A stretch of 64,000 bases of DNA from Maribellus comscasis (GCF_009762775.1 NZ_CP046401.1:4612001-4676000); one strand, 5' to 3'. Shown: positions 54,277-64,000, numbered from the stretch's first letter. Translations and numbers: made by a program. The notes: generated by a model from the letters alone, not told the origin.

Positions 54277-54967
54277 TTTGCGCAACAAAATGTTTGTTTC
54301 GTGTTTTCTCTTAAATGTATCTTTTTTACAGATTAAAGATTTGTATTATACTACGCCCTTTAAACACCTTTTCTTCAAATATATTCTATAACATATTTCA
54401 ACTATTTTATTGTTTTTATTCTTTTGTAAAACAATTGCGCTTATATCAATCTGTTATTTTTATAGTATTTAATTTGTTGGTAACGTTGATGTTATGTATT
54501 TATTTATGTTTTATGTTTTCTGTTTTTTTGGACTTTAGACTTTATTGTATTTTTGACAAAATATTAGGGGAGGTTTTCTTAAGGCATATTTTAAACTTAA
54601 TTTCTTTTCTTTTTGTTCGAAAATGTTTAGATTTGGTACAATCTAGCTACTATAACTAAACTAAAACAAAAGCCTATGTCGTAATTCCAAATTCCCTGAC
54701 AAATTCTCGAAGGGATAGAATCGTTACCAACACATTTTCGTGAAAGACTAACTACCTTAAATTAGTAATGAATGTTGCTAATGCAAAAAATCAGTTTAAT
54801 AATACATTGCAGGAGATATACTCAGGCATAATGTAATTGCTATTTTTTTCTAACCAAACCATTAAAAAGTTGCCTATGGCAGAATTTTTATTCTTATAGA
54901 ACTAAGGGAGTTGATATTCCCTTTCCCATTCTTTCCAATTTTATTTTATTAACAAAACTTAAAATCT
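54277..54967. other. Long AT-rich leader region of the second SusC gene
   Basis: This 691-base region lies between the AraC gene and the second SusC gene. A TAGATTTG box at 54628-54635 is a possible -7 element that would give a leader of about 330 bases. A small hairpin (aaggga/tccctt, 54904-54923) lies 45 bases before the start codon. The 54315-54659 open frame is Phe/Leu/Tyr-rich and not credible. No tRNA, repeat or small protein gene was seen. Confidence 0.5.
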
Positions 54968-57900
54968 ATGAAAAAAAATCGTTTTGAAGGTTTTCTAACC
55001 TTTCTGTTAATTGCCATTATAATGGCATTTTCACTTGATTCTTTAGCACAACAAAAGCAGATTTCCGGACAAATCATGGATCCAGATGGAGCACCAGTGC
55101 CTGGAGTTACTGTTATTGTAAAGTCTACTACCGTAGGTACGGTTTCCGGGTTAGATGGAACATATGATTTAACAGTTCCTGCTGATGCGGCAACACTGGT
55201 GTTTTCATACATTGGTATGATAAGCCAGGAAGTGGCGATTGGAAATCAAACCGTGATTAACATAACAATGGAGCCCGATGTCATCGGGTTGGAAGAAGTG
55301 GTCGCTGTTGGCTATGCTACACGAAAAGCAGGGGAGCTTACCGGAGCTGTTTCTACAGTTCAGGCAACCGATATTGAAGAAATGTCTGTTGTAGACGCTT
55401 CTGAAGCTTTAAGAGCAGTTGCCGGTGTTACCGTATTAGAGTCGAATACTCCGGGAGAAGGCGCCACGGTTCGTGTTCGCGGTCTTGGCACAATTAATAA
55501 CAACGATCCTCTGTGGGTTGTTGACGGCGTTCCGGGAGGGAGCGTTACACCTAATAATATTGAATCTATTACCATTTTAAAAGACGCAGCAGCTCAGGCA
55601 ATTTATGGTGCCCGGGCAGCTAACGGTGTAGTTTTGGTTACAACTAAATCAGGGCGGAAAAACCAGAAGGCACAGGTAAATGTAACAATTAAAACCGGTG
55701 TCACCAGAAATACAAACTATTACGATCTTTTAAACACACAGGAATATGGCGAAATGTTGTGGCTGCAAACATATAATGACTGGGAAACAGCACATAATTC
55801 GTGGGTTGCTGAAGGAAGTCCGGCAGGGGAAGAGCCGGTGCTTACTTATTCTCATCCGTTGTACGGAAACGGTTCAACACCCGACATTCCCGAGTATATA
55901 CGGCCAGCAAGAGCAACCAGTGTTGACCTTTCGCTATATGACGATAAAATGATTCATGAAGATGGTGATGATACCTATTTAATTATGAAAGCAAATCAGG
56001 AAGGCACGAGATGGCTGCAGGAAGCCGATCGCCCAGCAAAATATCAGGAATACACGGTTGATTTAAATGGAGGAAGTCAGGCTACGTCATATGCTTTTCA
56101 AATGGGGTACATGCTTGAGGAAGGTGTATTAAAATGGACTGGTTACGACCGTTTTAACCTTCGTTCAAATATTACAACAAGTCCTGCTGATTGGGTTGAA
56201 ATAGGAGAAAGATTGGGCGTCACCTATAGCCAGGATTACGGTCACCAAACAAATAACTCAGAGTCTTCAATTGTATCGTGGGCCTATCGTATGCCACCTA
56301 TTGTCCCGGTTTATGATGTTATGGGTAACTATGCAGGCACAAGAGCCGAAGGAACCGGGAATGCTCAAAACCCGATATTTTTGCTTGACTCCAATAAGGA
56401 CGACAAAACCAAAAGGATGAATGTGAGTGGAAATGTGTATATTAAACTTACTCCTCTGGCCGGACTGACAATACAAAGTTTAGCAGGGGTAAATTACACC
56501 GCCCGTCACTACAGAAATCCTGGTTTTGTAGAAAAAGCTCATGCTGAAAGAGGTAAATATGCTTCGTTGGAAGAAGAAGCAAGTTTTGGTTTGCAATACA
56601 ACTGGACAAATACACTTTCCTATTCAAAATTGTTTGCCGATGTACACGATGTAACGATAATGTTTGGTACCGAAGCAATTGATTATTCATATAATTATAT
56701 CAATGCATCACGTTCAGAATTCTTTTCAAAAGACTTGAATTATATGCAGTTGGCCACTGGGTTACAAAGTATCAATAACGACGGTAACCTGGACTCCTGG
56801 TCGCTGTTTTCAATGTTCGGACGTTTGAACTATAATTATGAAAATAAATACATGCTGGAGGCGGTGGTGCGTCGCGATGGTTCTTCACGGTTTGGTAAAT
56901 CAAATGCATACGGTGTATTCCCTGCTTTTTCTCTGGCCTGGAGAATTTCAAAAGAAAGTTTTATGGCCTCAACTTCCAGTTGGCTTGATGATCTGAAGAT
57001 ACGTGCAGGTTATGGTACTACAGGTAACGACAGGATTGGTAATTATAACAGTTATACCAAATTTGATATCAATTATAATAATTCTTTTTATCCAATAACA
57101 GGTGTAAATGCTACTACCGGTGCAACCGGTTTTTATCAGTCAAGTTTTGGTAACCCTGATGTGAAATGGGAAACTACTAAGACTACGAACGTAGGGATTG
57201 ATGCTGCTATTAAGAAAAACCTGACTTTATCACTCGACGTTTGGCAAAGGGTAACATCCGATATGCTTTATCCAAAACAAATACCTATGGTGCTGGGGCG
57301 CGCCGATGCACCCTCTGTTAATGTTGGTGAAATGAAAAATCGTGGTTTTGATATTCAGGTAGGTTATGTAAACAGTGCCCTGAATGGTGATTTAAAATAT
57401 GATGTAAGTTTTGATTTGTCGCATTATAAAAATGAGATTGTAAAACTTTCAGATAATGAAGATGAGTTCCTTTCCGGATCTTCATATCGCGAAATGATTT
57501 ATACAAGAAGTGAAATTGGAACATCCTTTCCTGAATTTTATGGTTATGTTGTTGAAGGAATTTTTCAGACGCAGGCAGAAGCTGACGCATGGCCGACAGC
57601 TTTTGGAGCCGGTGGAACTTATAATCAACCCGGTCATTACAAATACAAGGATGTAAATGACGATGGGGTTATTAATTCGGAAGATAGAACCTATATTGGT
57701 TCACCTCATCCGGATTTTACAGCTGGTTTCAATCTAAATGTCAGTTACAAGGGATTTAATTTGGTAGCCCGTTTGTATTCCAGCTATGGAAACGAAATGG
57801 TAAATTATGTAAGACGTTTTATCGATTTTGTTCAATTCCAGGGAGGAAGGAGTCACGACAGGTTGTACAATTCGTGGGGAAGTCCTTATTTGAGTGACAA

Positions 57901-58207
57901 CTCTAAAGCTAAGTTGCCAAAGGCTGAAGGTAATGATATCGACAGCCAGCAACCATCAACAGCTTTTATTGAAGATGCGTCGTATTTAAGAATGGAAAAT
58001 TTGAGATTGGGGTATGATTTGAACAGACTTCTGGGTGACAAATTCAGAAACTTACAGGTTTACGGGCAGGTAACAAATCTGTTTACAATTAGCAAATACT
58101 CGGGGTTAGATCCAGAAGTAAATAATAGTGGAAGCAATTTAGGTATAGATTCAGGTGCGTGGCCAACTCCAAGGCAAATTGTTTTTGGAATTAATCTTGG
58201 CTTATAG
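54968..58207 (+). CDS. susC: SusC/RagA TonB-dependent receptor without STN domain
   Basis: The 1079-residue outer-membrane receptor has a signal peptide ending SLAQQ, a carboxypeptidase-D regulatory-like domain (about 30-110, ISGQIMDPDGAPVPGVTVIV), a plug (about 115-235, GLEEVVAVGYATRKAGEL, VRVRGLGTINNNDPLWVVDG, SITILKDAAAQAIYGARAAN) and a long beta-barrel. Unlike the first SusC here it lacks the STN domain, so it does not signal through a FecR/sigma pair. It forms a pair with the next SusD gene. The cargo is unknown since no adjacent carbohydrate-active enzyme is seen. Confidence 0.95.
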   Translation: MKKNRFEGFLTFLLIAIIMAFSLDSLAQQKQISGQIMDPDGAPVPGVTVIVKSTTVGTVSGLDGTYDLTVPADAATLVFSYIGMISQEVAIGNQTVINITMEPDVIGLEEVVAVGYATRKAGELTGAVSTVQATDIEEMSVVDASEALRAVAGVTVLESNTPGEGATVRVRGLGTINNNDPLWVVDGVPGGSVTPNNIESITILKDAAAQAIYGARAANGVVLVTTKSGRKNQKAQVNVTIKTGVTRNTNYYDLLNTQEYGEMLWLQTYNDWETAHNSWVAEGSPAGEEPVLTYSHPLYGNGSTPDIPEYIRPARATSVDLSLYDDKMIHEDGDDTYLIMKANQEGTRWLQEADRPAKYQEYTVDLNGGSQATSYAFQMGYMLEEGVLKWTGYDRFNLRSNITTSPADWVEIGERLGVTYSQDYGHQTNNSESSIVSWAYRMPPIVPVYDVMGNYAGTRAEGTGNAQNPIFLLDSNKDDKTKRMNVSGNVYIKLTPLAGLTIQSLAGVNYTARHYRNPGFVEKAHAERGKYASLEEEASFGLQYNWTNTLSYSKLFADVHDVTIMFGTEAIDYSYNYINASRSEFFSKDLNYMQLATGLQSINNDGNLDSWSLFSMFGRLNYNYENKYMLEAVVRRDGSSRFGKSNAYGVFPAFSLAWRISKESFMASTSSWLDDLKIRAGYGTTGNDRIGNYNSYTKFDINYNNSFYPITGVNATTGATGFYQSSFGNPDVKWETTKTTNVGIDAAIKKNLTLSLDVWQRVTSDMLYPKQIPMVLGRADAPSVNVGEMKNRGFDIQVGYVNSALNGDLKYDVSFDLSHYKNEIVKLSDNEDEFLSGSSYREMIYTRSEIGTSFPEFYGYVVEGIFQTQAEADAWPTAFGAGGTYNQPGHYKYKDVNDDGVINSEDRTYIGSPHPDFTAGFNLNVSYKGFNLVARLYSSYGNEMVNYVRRFIDFVQFQGGRSHDRLYNSWGSPYLSDNSKAKLPKAEGNDIDSQQPSTAFIEDASYLRMENLRLGYDLNRLLGDKFRNLQVYGQVTNLFTISKYSGLDPEVNNSGSNLGIDSGAWPTPRQIVFGINLGL

Positions 58208-58244
58208 CCCATTTATGTGTTTAAAAATCAAAAAAAATAAAATT

Positions 58245-60002
58245 ATGAAGAAAATATTCAATTTTATATTAATTGCTGCGCTTACCGGGAGTTTTGTTAC
58301 TTTGTTTTCATGTAGTGACGAATATTTGGAAAAGGAACCTCCTGGATCTGCGGCGGGTACAGTAATGGAATCGTCTGAAGGTATCGAAGCTTTATTGATA
58401 GGTACTTATAGTAGTGTTCAGGGACAACAAAGATTCGGTGGCGCTTTGGGAACCGACTGGACATATGGTGGAGGTGCCTCGGATGATTGTTACAAAGGAA
58501 CATCTACCGGTGACCAGAATAATTTTAATGCAGTTGAAAGATATGAAGCTTTACCGTCAAATGCATACATGAGTAACAGGTGGCAGGATTGTTATGACGG
58601 GGTAGCCCGTTCTAATTTAACACTGGAATTTTTGTGGACAGTACAGGGAGGGGATAACCCAATTGACGATGCAAGGGCTACAGTAGTAGAGGCTGAAGCC
58701 AAATTTCTTCGTGCCTGGTTTCATTTTAAAGCAACAAGAGTTTTTTGGAAAATACCTTATGTGAAAACTCAGACAGAACTGGGGGAAACTTTACCTGAAG
58801 AAGTTCCGAATGACTCCGAAGGATGGGATGATATTGAAGCGGATTTACAATATGCTATTGATAATCTGCCCGAGACCAGCCCTCTTGGCGAAGTTGGGAG
58901 AGCTACCAAATATGCTGCAATGGCAGTTAAAGCTCATGCTCATATGTATCAAAATGAGTTAAGTTCTGCCAAACCATTGCTTGACGAAATTATAAACAGT
59001 AATGTTTTCAGTTTGGTAGATAATTACAATGATAATTTCGATATGACCACTGAGAACAATGCAGAGTCAATCTTTGAAATTCAGGCGGCAACAAGTGGGA
59101 GTAACCATTCAGCTCTGGTACTTGCCGGCCCTTGTATGCATCAGTCAGGACCGGCAGGTTTAGGATGGGGTTTTTATCAGCCTTCACAAAATTTATTTGA
59201 GGCATTTCAGGTAAGCGATGAAGGATTGCCGGTTTTGGATGTTGCCGATCGGGAACCGCTGGCACATGACATGGGGGTTGCAAGTAGCGTTGCATTCACG
59301 CCGACAGATCATTTTTTAGATCCTCGTGTTGACTGGACAATTTCCCGTCGTGGAATTGATTTTTTGGGTTGGGGAATTTGTGAGGGAGCTTCGTGGATTC
59401 GACAGCAAGATAATGGCGGCCCATATATGACCAAGAAATTTATGCATAAGGCTGAAAACCAAAGTTTAAACGCTTATGGCAGAGGGTTTGACAACGGGAA
59501 GAATTTCAGGGCAATACGTTATGGGCATATTTTATTATGGAGAGCAGAAGTTGCTGTAGAAGAAAATGAATTGGATTACGCCCGCCAGTTGGTAAATATG
59601 ATTAGGGAACGTGCCAAGGGGAGCGATGTAGTAATGGGGAAAGTATCGACTACAGTGTTTGACGGAAATGAAATAGTTGTAGACTGGACACAACCAGCTG
59701 CAAATTACAAAGTTGAACCTTATCCTGTGGGAGCTGTAGCTTTTGCTACACAGGAGGAAGCCAGGAAGGCTGTACGGCTCGAAGAAAGACTGGAATTTGC
59801 AACCGAAGGTATGCGATTCTTCGATCTTAGAAGATGGGGTATTATTGCCGATGTACTGAATGCCTACATTGCCGAAGACGTTAAGTTCAGAACTTTCTTG
59901 ACAGGAGCTGTATTTAATTCGGAAGAAGATGACTATTGGCCTTTGCCCGAAAGTCAGCTTGATCTTCAGGATGTGTTGCAGCAAGATCCCGCTTATCAAT
60001 AG
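58245..60002 (+). CDS. susD: SusD/RagB-family lipoprotein
   Basis: From the ATG at 58245 the product is about 585 residues with lipobox LFSC (Cys23), followed by SDEYLEKEPPG typical of RagB/SusD proteins. Helical N-terminal SusD region and C-terminal segment (EEARKAVRLEERLEFATEGM, RFFDLRRWG) are present. It is the surface lid for the preceding SusC. The frame opens at 58155 within SusC, but the lipobox fixes the start. It is followed by a strong hairpin. Confidence 0.95.
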   Translation: MKKIFNFILIAALTGSFVTLFSCSDEYLEKEPPGSAAGTVMESSEGIEALLIGTYSSVQGQQRFGGALGTDWTYGGGASDDCYKGTSTGDQNNFNAVERYEALPSNAYMSNRWQDCYDGVARSNLTLEFLWTVQGGDNPIDDARATVVEAEAKFLRAWFHFKATRVFWKIPYVKTQTELGETLPEEVPNDSEGWDDIEADLQYAIDNLPETSPLGEVGRATKYAAMAVKAHAHMYQNELSSAKPLLDEIINSNVFSLVDNYNDNFDMTTENNAESIFEIQAATSGSNHSALVLAGPCMHQSGPAGLGWGFYQPSQNLFEAFQVSDEGLPVLDVADREPLAHDMGVASSVAFTPTDHFLDPRVDWTISRRGIDFLGWGICEGASWIRQQDNGGPYMTKKFMHKAENQSLNAYGRGFDNGKNFRAIRYGHILLWRAEVAVEENELDYARQLVNMIRERAKGSDVVMGKVSTTVFDGNEIVVDWTQPAANYKVEPYPVGAVAFATQEEARKAVRLEERLEFATEGMRFFDLRRWGIIADVLNAYIAEDVKFRTFLTGAVFNSEEDDYWPLPESQLDLQDVLQQDPAYQ

Positions 60003-60020
60003 TCTGGTTTAACTAAGAAC

Positions 60021-60056
60021 AAGCAGTGAAGCTGATTTTAATCAGCTTCACTGCTT
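60021..60056 (+). terminator. Strong hairpin after the second susD
   Basis: A perfect stem of at least 15 pairs (agcagtgaagctgat with atcagcttcactgct) with a four-base loop lies about 20 bases after susD. The following bases are only moderately T-rich. It is likely the 3' end of the SusCD transcript and may also serve the opposite strand. Confidence 0.7.
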
Positions 60057-60254
60057 ATAAGTTATTTGAAGTATGAAACAAAAAAATCAGAACAGATTAG
60101 AATATTTAGGAGGGTATAAGCGTAGTTCTGATTTCCCAAAATACATATGCATGAACTCACTAAAAAAAATGACTTCTATAAGTTTTAGATTTTGTTATTG
60201 AACCATTTCCTGTTGAAGGATTAATTCTTTATTTTTTAAAGGTAAAATAAATAA

Positions 60255-62051
60255 TTATCTGAAATGAAAATAGTACATAAACGTATTTCCGAAATCTTTT
60301 TCCAGATTTTGTTTAGTTCTTACAGAACCGTTTCGGGCATTCTTAAAAGCAGTAACATAACGGTCAAAATTATTAATTGTTTCTGTTCTGATCGATAAGC
60401 CGCCTAAATCAGGCATTTTTCTGGTTCCATTATAATAAATTAATACTGCCTCCTCCAAATGTCGGGGAATGGTCAAGTATTCTAATTCTTTCATTTGTTT
60501 TAAGTTGTTTACTAACGTTTCTACGTCTTTCGACAGCAGCAACCAGGCCATTTCGTATTCAAATGCTTTTTTGTTTTTTGAATTTGATTGCAGTAATAAT
60601 GGAATATTATTTTGCGGATCGTTAATCTGAATGAAAAAATTATTTTGAGGTGCCATCCTGCGCTTTGAAATTAATTCGGGGTATTTTATAATTTGCAGAG
60701 AATCTTCCAAAACAGGTTTATATTCTTCCGCGAGATTTCTGTAGTTTAGTGTGGCATATAAAATTTGATTGTATTTTTTTGCCCTTTCATAATTCCCTCT
60801 GATAATATTTGTTTTTAGCAGCAATTCAATGTTTTGCGGCCGTATACCGTAAACAATCATCTCCTCATAAGCCCAACGATGAGCTTCGTTTATCAGACCT
60901 ACCGAATAAAAAAAGTGAGCTCCCCAGGCAAGATGTTCATTACTCCAGGGTAAAATCAGACTGTTAACATTAAAATCCTGTTCGGCATAAAAAAGTCGCT
61001 CGCAAAGTTGGTCGGTTTCCGATAATGAGATGTTATGCAAATATTGTCCGATTAAATTTTTTGAAGGATACATTTCGTGAAATCGAATAGCCTCATCATA
61101 CTTTTTTTCTGAAACAAGATGTTCAAGGTTTAATATTCTGGATGTTTGTGAGTTATGAAGATGAATCAGCATGAGAATAGTGACCACGAACACTCCTGTT
61201 ACCGATAAAAAGGAAAGTAAGGCAGATGACTTTTGAGGTTTAACCCATGAATTCAGTTTAAAAATGACCGGGAAAAAGACCAAGTATATGGTAAGAACAA
61301 GTAAGAGTATTTTATGGTTTTTTACGTTGATAAGTGGGAGTGGATATAAAAAAAACTGCTGTAGCGGCTGAAGAAAAATAATTTTGTAAAAAAATATAAC
61401 GGCAAAAAAGGATATCAGTATTGCAAAAAAAGAAAGAGTAAATTTGAATTTTTTACTTTCAAACACAAGATTATGAATGATATACATTCCAAGGAAATAA
61501 AACAGGTAAGAACCTGCAAGATAATAGAATACCGGGATAAGCAAAAGTGTTACATATTTTAGGACTTCTCTTTTTGGCAATATTACCCAGTCGAAAAAGA
61601 ACAAAACCAACAAAAATCCCAGATTATATTCAATAAAATGATAATAGTGACTTTGCATTAAAAGGAGCAAAGCAGCGGGTATTGTAATAATTGCAATAAA
61701 GACTTTGGTAGTAATTCTTTTTGAGATTTTTGAACATAAAACAGTTGTTAGGGAAATGGTTGCAGATAAAACGATTGATCCCAACAAAGGAGTGTAATAG
61801 AATTGGGTGAAAAAATTGCCAGCATATTTCAATAATCCTCCCGGTTTTGTTAAATAGTCTTTGAGATATTCAACAGAATAAATAAAAAGGCCCTGTTTTT
61901 CCTGGAAAAATAAAGTTGATCGTGCAAACCAAAAAATATAGCAAAAACATAAAACGAAAAAAAGAACGAATACAGCGTAACCGGATTTAACTGTTTGGGT
62001 TAGAAAATTAACTTTATTTTTTTTTATCCATTCCATTATTCTGTTATTCAT
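60255..62051 (-). CDS. DUF6057-type multi-pass membrane protein
   Basis: The 598-residue protein has an N-terminal half with about eight to ten transmembrane helices (from about residue 22 to 300, starting AVFVLFFVLCFCYIFWFARS) and a C-terminal soluble, helical half (about 315-598) with tetratricopeptide-like pairs (ERAKKYNQILYATLNYRNLA). This layout fits the Bacteroidota family DUF6057, of unknown function. It overlaps the upstream PD40/CxxCH lipoprotein gene by eight bases, so the two are coupled. The exact start is uncertain; an internal ATG five codons later is possible. Confidence 0.82.
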   Translation of the reverse strand: MNNRIMEWIKKNKVNFLTQTVKSGYAVFVLFFVLCFCYIFWFARSTLFFQEKQGLFIYSVEYLKDYLTKPGGLLKYAGNFFTQFYYTPLLGSIVLSATISLTTVLCSKISKRITTKVFIAIITIPAALLLLMQSHYYHFIEYNLGFLLVLFFFDWVILPKREVLKYVTLLLIPVFYYLAGSYLFYFLGMYIIHNLVFESKKFKFTLSFFAILISFFAVIFFYKIIFLQPLQQFFLYPLPLINVKNHKILLLVLTIYLVFFPVIFKLNSWVKPQKSSALLSFLSVTGVFVVTILMLIHLHNSQTSRILNLEHLVSEKKYDEAIRFHEMYPSKNLIGQYLHNISLSETDQLCERLFYAEQDFNVNSLILPWSNEHLAWGAHFFYSVGLINEAHRWAYEEMIVYGIRPQNIELLLKTNIIRGNYERAKKYNQILYATLNYRNLAEEYKPVLEDSLQIIKYPELISKRRMAPQNNFFIQINDPQNNIPLLLQSNSKNKKAFEYEMAWLLLSKDVETLVNNLKQMKELEYLTIPRHLEEAVLIYYNGTRKMPDLGGLSIRTETINNFDRYVTAFKNARNGSVRTKQNLEKDFGNTFMYYFHFR

Positions 62052-63609
62052 GAATTCCTTTGTCTTCGGAAATATTTTTGTTTTCCGTATTTAAAATCTT
62101 TAGGTCGTATGTCTCACTGTCAGATTTAGCATGAATCCCGGCATTGTTGGCAGCTTTAGCAAAATTTCGCGGTGTGAAATCTATTTTATCACTAACTAAT
62201 TCAGGAATATTAAATGACTCCAGTAATTTCTTATAGAAAGTTGGGTCTTTCTGAGGCAAAACAAATGGCTTCCCCGTTTTTCCCTCCGAGCTATGGTGGG
62301 TAAAAAATGGTCTGGCACTTCTCCCATCCATTCTTTTGCTGCTGAAAACAATCCACTTACTGTTTGATGACCATGTATGATAGCTCTCTGTTTCATTGCT
62401 GTTAATATCCAACTTTCTTACTTTGTTTGTATTAAGGTCCAAAATGAACAAATCAGCTTCTTTATGCCAAATCGGAAATGTACCATAGTCCTGAAGCGTA
62501 AAGACCAAAAAATTTCCATCGGGTGAGATTCGGGGAAAAGAAGCACTTTTATTTATTTCGGACGAATTGAAAACCATCTCGGTATTTCCAAAAGTTTTCG
62601 AATCCTTCTGAAACCTTTTTTTAACCAAATTATAGTGAATATTTTTTATGTCGTTGAAATCATGTCCGCTATTAGAATTGTTTTGCTCTGCTCTGCAGAA
62701 ATACAAGTATTCTCCATCAGGCGACCACGTTGGGAAAGTCTGTAACGGATTAATGGTATCACTGGTAGTAATATTTATAATTTCATTGGTTTGGGTGTCA
62801 TATAAAATGAGCGATGAAATTAAGTCGTAAACCTCAATGTTTTTCGTCATATGTGCATAAAAACTTTGCCTGACTTGGTTCGATGAAAAGGCAACAAATC
62901 TGCCATCGGGATGCCATGCAGGATAGCTAGCTCCACTCGGCATTCCCTCAGTTTTAATTTTGGTTTTTATTAATTTGCCATTATCAGAAAAGTATGTTCC
63001 ACCCTTTGAACCGCGAATATGAATAAGAAATTCTTCCGGATTGTTTTTATTAAATGAGTGACAATTCACACAGTTTTTGTCTATAACCTGGTTGTCTACA
63101 ATTGATTGGGTTCGGAAGCTGCTTAGTGAGCGCTGCTCAATTTTTATATTGGACCAATTGTAATACCCTGGATGAATCATCCTGTAAACCAGATAAGAAT
63201 CAATGTTATCTTCTGATATATTAAATGTAAAAGCAAGAAATTCTTGCTTTTCTTTCTTGTCCGTTATACTTGAAACTTCCACAACAAGTTTTTTCCCTTT
63301 GTTTTTATTTAGAAGTTTTTCCCATCTTTTCTGTGGAAATTTTATTAACCCATTTGAGGATTTTATTTTCAGAAGGTCAGTTTTTTCGTTGTCGGAAACG
63401 ACAACCTCAAATGATTTGCCTGATTCTTCAATGTAAAAATTGAGAGGTGCAATATTATAGGGTACGGTAACATCACAGTAATCTGGGAAAATATGTGGAC
63501 GTTGTTCTAGTTCTACGATATGATTTGACGCACTTTTGTGACAGCCTCCAACGATAGTAGACAAAATTAAAATAAACAGAGCCCAGAATAAAACAATTAT
63601 CGATTTCAT
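62044..63609 (-). CDS. PD40 (TolB-like) propeller lipoprotein with CxxCH motif
   Basis: The 521-residue lipoprotein has lipobox VGGC (Cys23). A beta-rich N-terminal part (about 35-165) precedes a CVNCHSF motif (Cys180, Cys183, His184) that could bind haem c covalently. TolB-like PD40 repeats follow: SYPAWHPDGRFVAFSS, TFPTWSPDGEYLYFC, SFPRISPDGNFLVFT and SYHTWSSNSKWIVFSS. Only one CxxCH is present. The protein is likely at the outer membrane or periplasmic face and works with the overlapping DUF6057 membrane protein. The reaction, if any, is unknown. Confidence 0.85.
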   Translation of the reverse strand: MKSIIVLFWALFILILSTIVGGCHKSASNHIVELEQRPHIFPDYCDVTVPYNIAPLNFYIEESGKSFEVVVSDNEKTDLLKIKSSNGLIKFPQKRWEKLLNKNKGKKLVVEVSSITDKKEKQEFLAFTFNISEDNIDSYLVYRMIHPGYYNWSNIKIEQRSLSSFRTQSIVDNQVIDKNCVNCHSFNKNNPEEFLIHIRGSKGGTYFSDNGKLIKTKIKTEGMPSGASYPAWHPDGRFVAFSSNQVRQSFYAHMTKNIEVYDLISSLILYDTQTNEIINITTSDTINPLQTFPTWSPDGEYLYFCRAEQNNSNSGHDFNDIKNIHYNLVKKRFQKDSKTFGNTEMVFNSSEINKSASFPRISPDGNFLVFTLQDYGTFPIWHKEADLFILDLNTNKVRKLDINSNETESYHTWSSNSKWIVFSSKRMDGRSARPFFTHHSSEGKTGKPFVLPQKDPTFYKKLLESFNIPELVSDKIDFTPRNFAKAANNAGIHAKSDSETYDLKILNTENKNISEDKGIHE

Positions 63610-63775
63610 TTTGGTTTTATCGTTCAGTTATTAAAGCAAACTTACTCAAATGCGTTTGTGTTTACTTTGCTTTAAAGTTAGAATTTTTATTTCCAACTGA
63701 ACTACAAGAATTCCTATTACACAACAGGAAATAGTCCCCTAGAATTAAAGAGAGCTGAGAAAATTAAAAACCGGT

Positions 63776-64000
63776 TTAAATCAGAAACAAACGAATCCAC
63801 CCCTGGATTATTTCGCCGGTTTCCGGGTCCAATTGCGAACCAAACATACTATGCGGTATCGAATATACAAGCAACATTACCAATGATGCAATGACTGTAT
63901 AAACCGGACGTTCCTTTTTTCGGTTCATAAAAAAAGCAATAACCCAAAAAATAAAGGCAAACAAAGTTTTATTGTCTGTCAAATCCCACGCAAAAGGAAT
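63776..64000 (-). CDS. Membrane protein, C-terminal part only, runs off the window
   Basis: The open frame continues through the right edge (IPFAWDLTDNKTLFAFI), so the 5' end lies outside; at least 74 residues are visible. It has two transmembrane helices in view (about FAFIFWVIAFFMN and VIASLVMLLVYSIPHSMFG) and ends with IQGWIRLFLI. A loop carries QLDPETGE. I do not recognise the family. A TTG at 63982 could act as start but upstream coding continuity argues for a longer protein. Confidence 0.6.
   Translation of the reverse strand: MPFAWDLTDNKTLFAFIFWVIAFFMNRKKERPVYTVIASLVMLLVYSIPHSMFGSQLDPETGEIIQGWIRLFLI

Noticed and set aside
54315..54659. 114-residue open frame in the leader region
   Set aside because: Phe, Leu, Tyr and Ile-rich text typical of random AT-rich DNA; no signal-peptide pattern, no neighbour link.
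54904..54923. Small hairpin before the second SusC as a riboswitch
   Set aside because: Only a six-pair stem with an eight-base loop; no conserved riboswitch core could be recognised.

Overview
The window looks like a chromosomal segment of a marine or sediment Bacteroidota, most likely order Marinilabiliales (Prolixibacteraceae-like). This is inferred from SusC/SusD pairs, FecR-type anti-sigma factors, Bacteroidota-only families (DUF4252, DUF6057, DUF4405, DUF2764), AT-rich intergenic DNA, few Shine-Dalgarno-like sites and several TAnnTTTG -7 boxes. No tRNA, rRNA, CRISPR array, transposase or phage gene was seen. The genus is not determined.

Layout. 0.1-6.7 kb: an exported protein with five LELENWM-type repeats, a transaldolase, an exported O-methyltransferase, a DUF4405 membrane protein with an Arg-rich partner, and unknowns. 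4.7-10.8 kb: a divergent four-gene module with an exported unknown plus CHASE2 membrane protein on one strand, and an exported unknown plus exported TPR-CHAT protease on the other. 10.7-11.9 kb: M14 carboxypeptidase. 12.0-21.6 kb: a V/A-type rotary ATPase operon (USP-E-DUF2764-A-B-[DUF2007-USP-USP]-D-I-K). Its K subunit carries the Na+-site residues of the Enterococcus NtpK type, and two universal stress proteins are embedded in the operon. 21.9-28.3 kb: housekeeping and mixed genes (phosphotriesterase-like lipoprotein, EamA transporter, pheT, metallophosphoesterase, P-loop NTPase). 28.3-32.5 kb: a pectin-type group (GH28, GH140, PQQ-like propeller). 32.9-36.4 kb: ECF sigma / membrane protein / DUF4252, then DUF432-MscS. 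36.4-38.5 kb: M3 peptidase.

38.8-42.5 kb: an acid-sugar operon (Tat-exported enolase-superfamily enzyme, BASS transporter, exported RraA-like protein) behind a 10-bp inverted repeat that overlaps a promoter-like box. 42.6-50.5 kb: a complete ECF sigma/FecR/SusC/SusD/GH16 locus, probably for a beta-glucan such as laminarin, with an intrinsic terminator lying against the GH16 start codon. 50.6-51.0 kb: a decayed small gene with at least four lesions. 51.3-54.3 kb: an ECF sigma factor, a membrane protein, a putative beta-barrel protein and an AraC-family regulator. 55.0-60.0 kb: a second SusC/SusD pair without a clear enzyme. 60.3-63.6 kb: DUF6057 protein plus a PD40-propeller lipoprotein with a CxxCH haem motif. 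A partial membrane protein runs off the right edge.

The strongest candidates for undescribed biology are the exported CHASE2/CHAT module, the LExxWM repeat protein and the USP-embedded rotary ATPase operon. All functional statements rest on motif recognition by eye; no database search was run.
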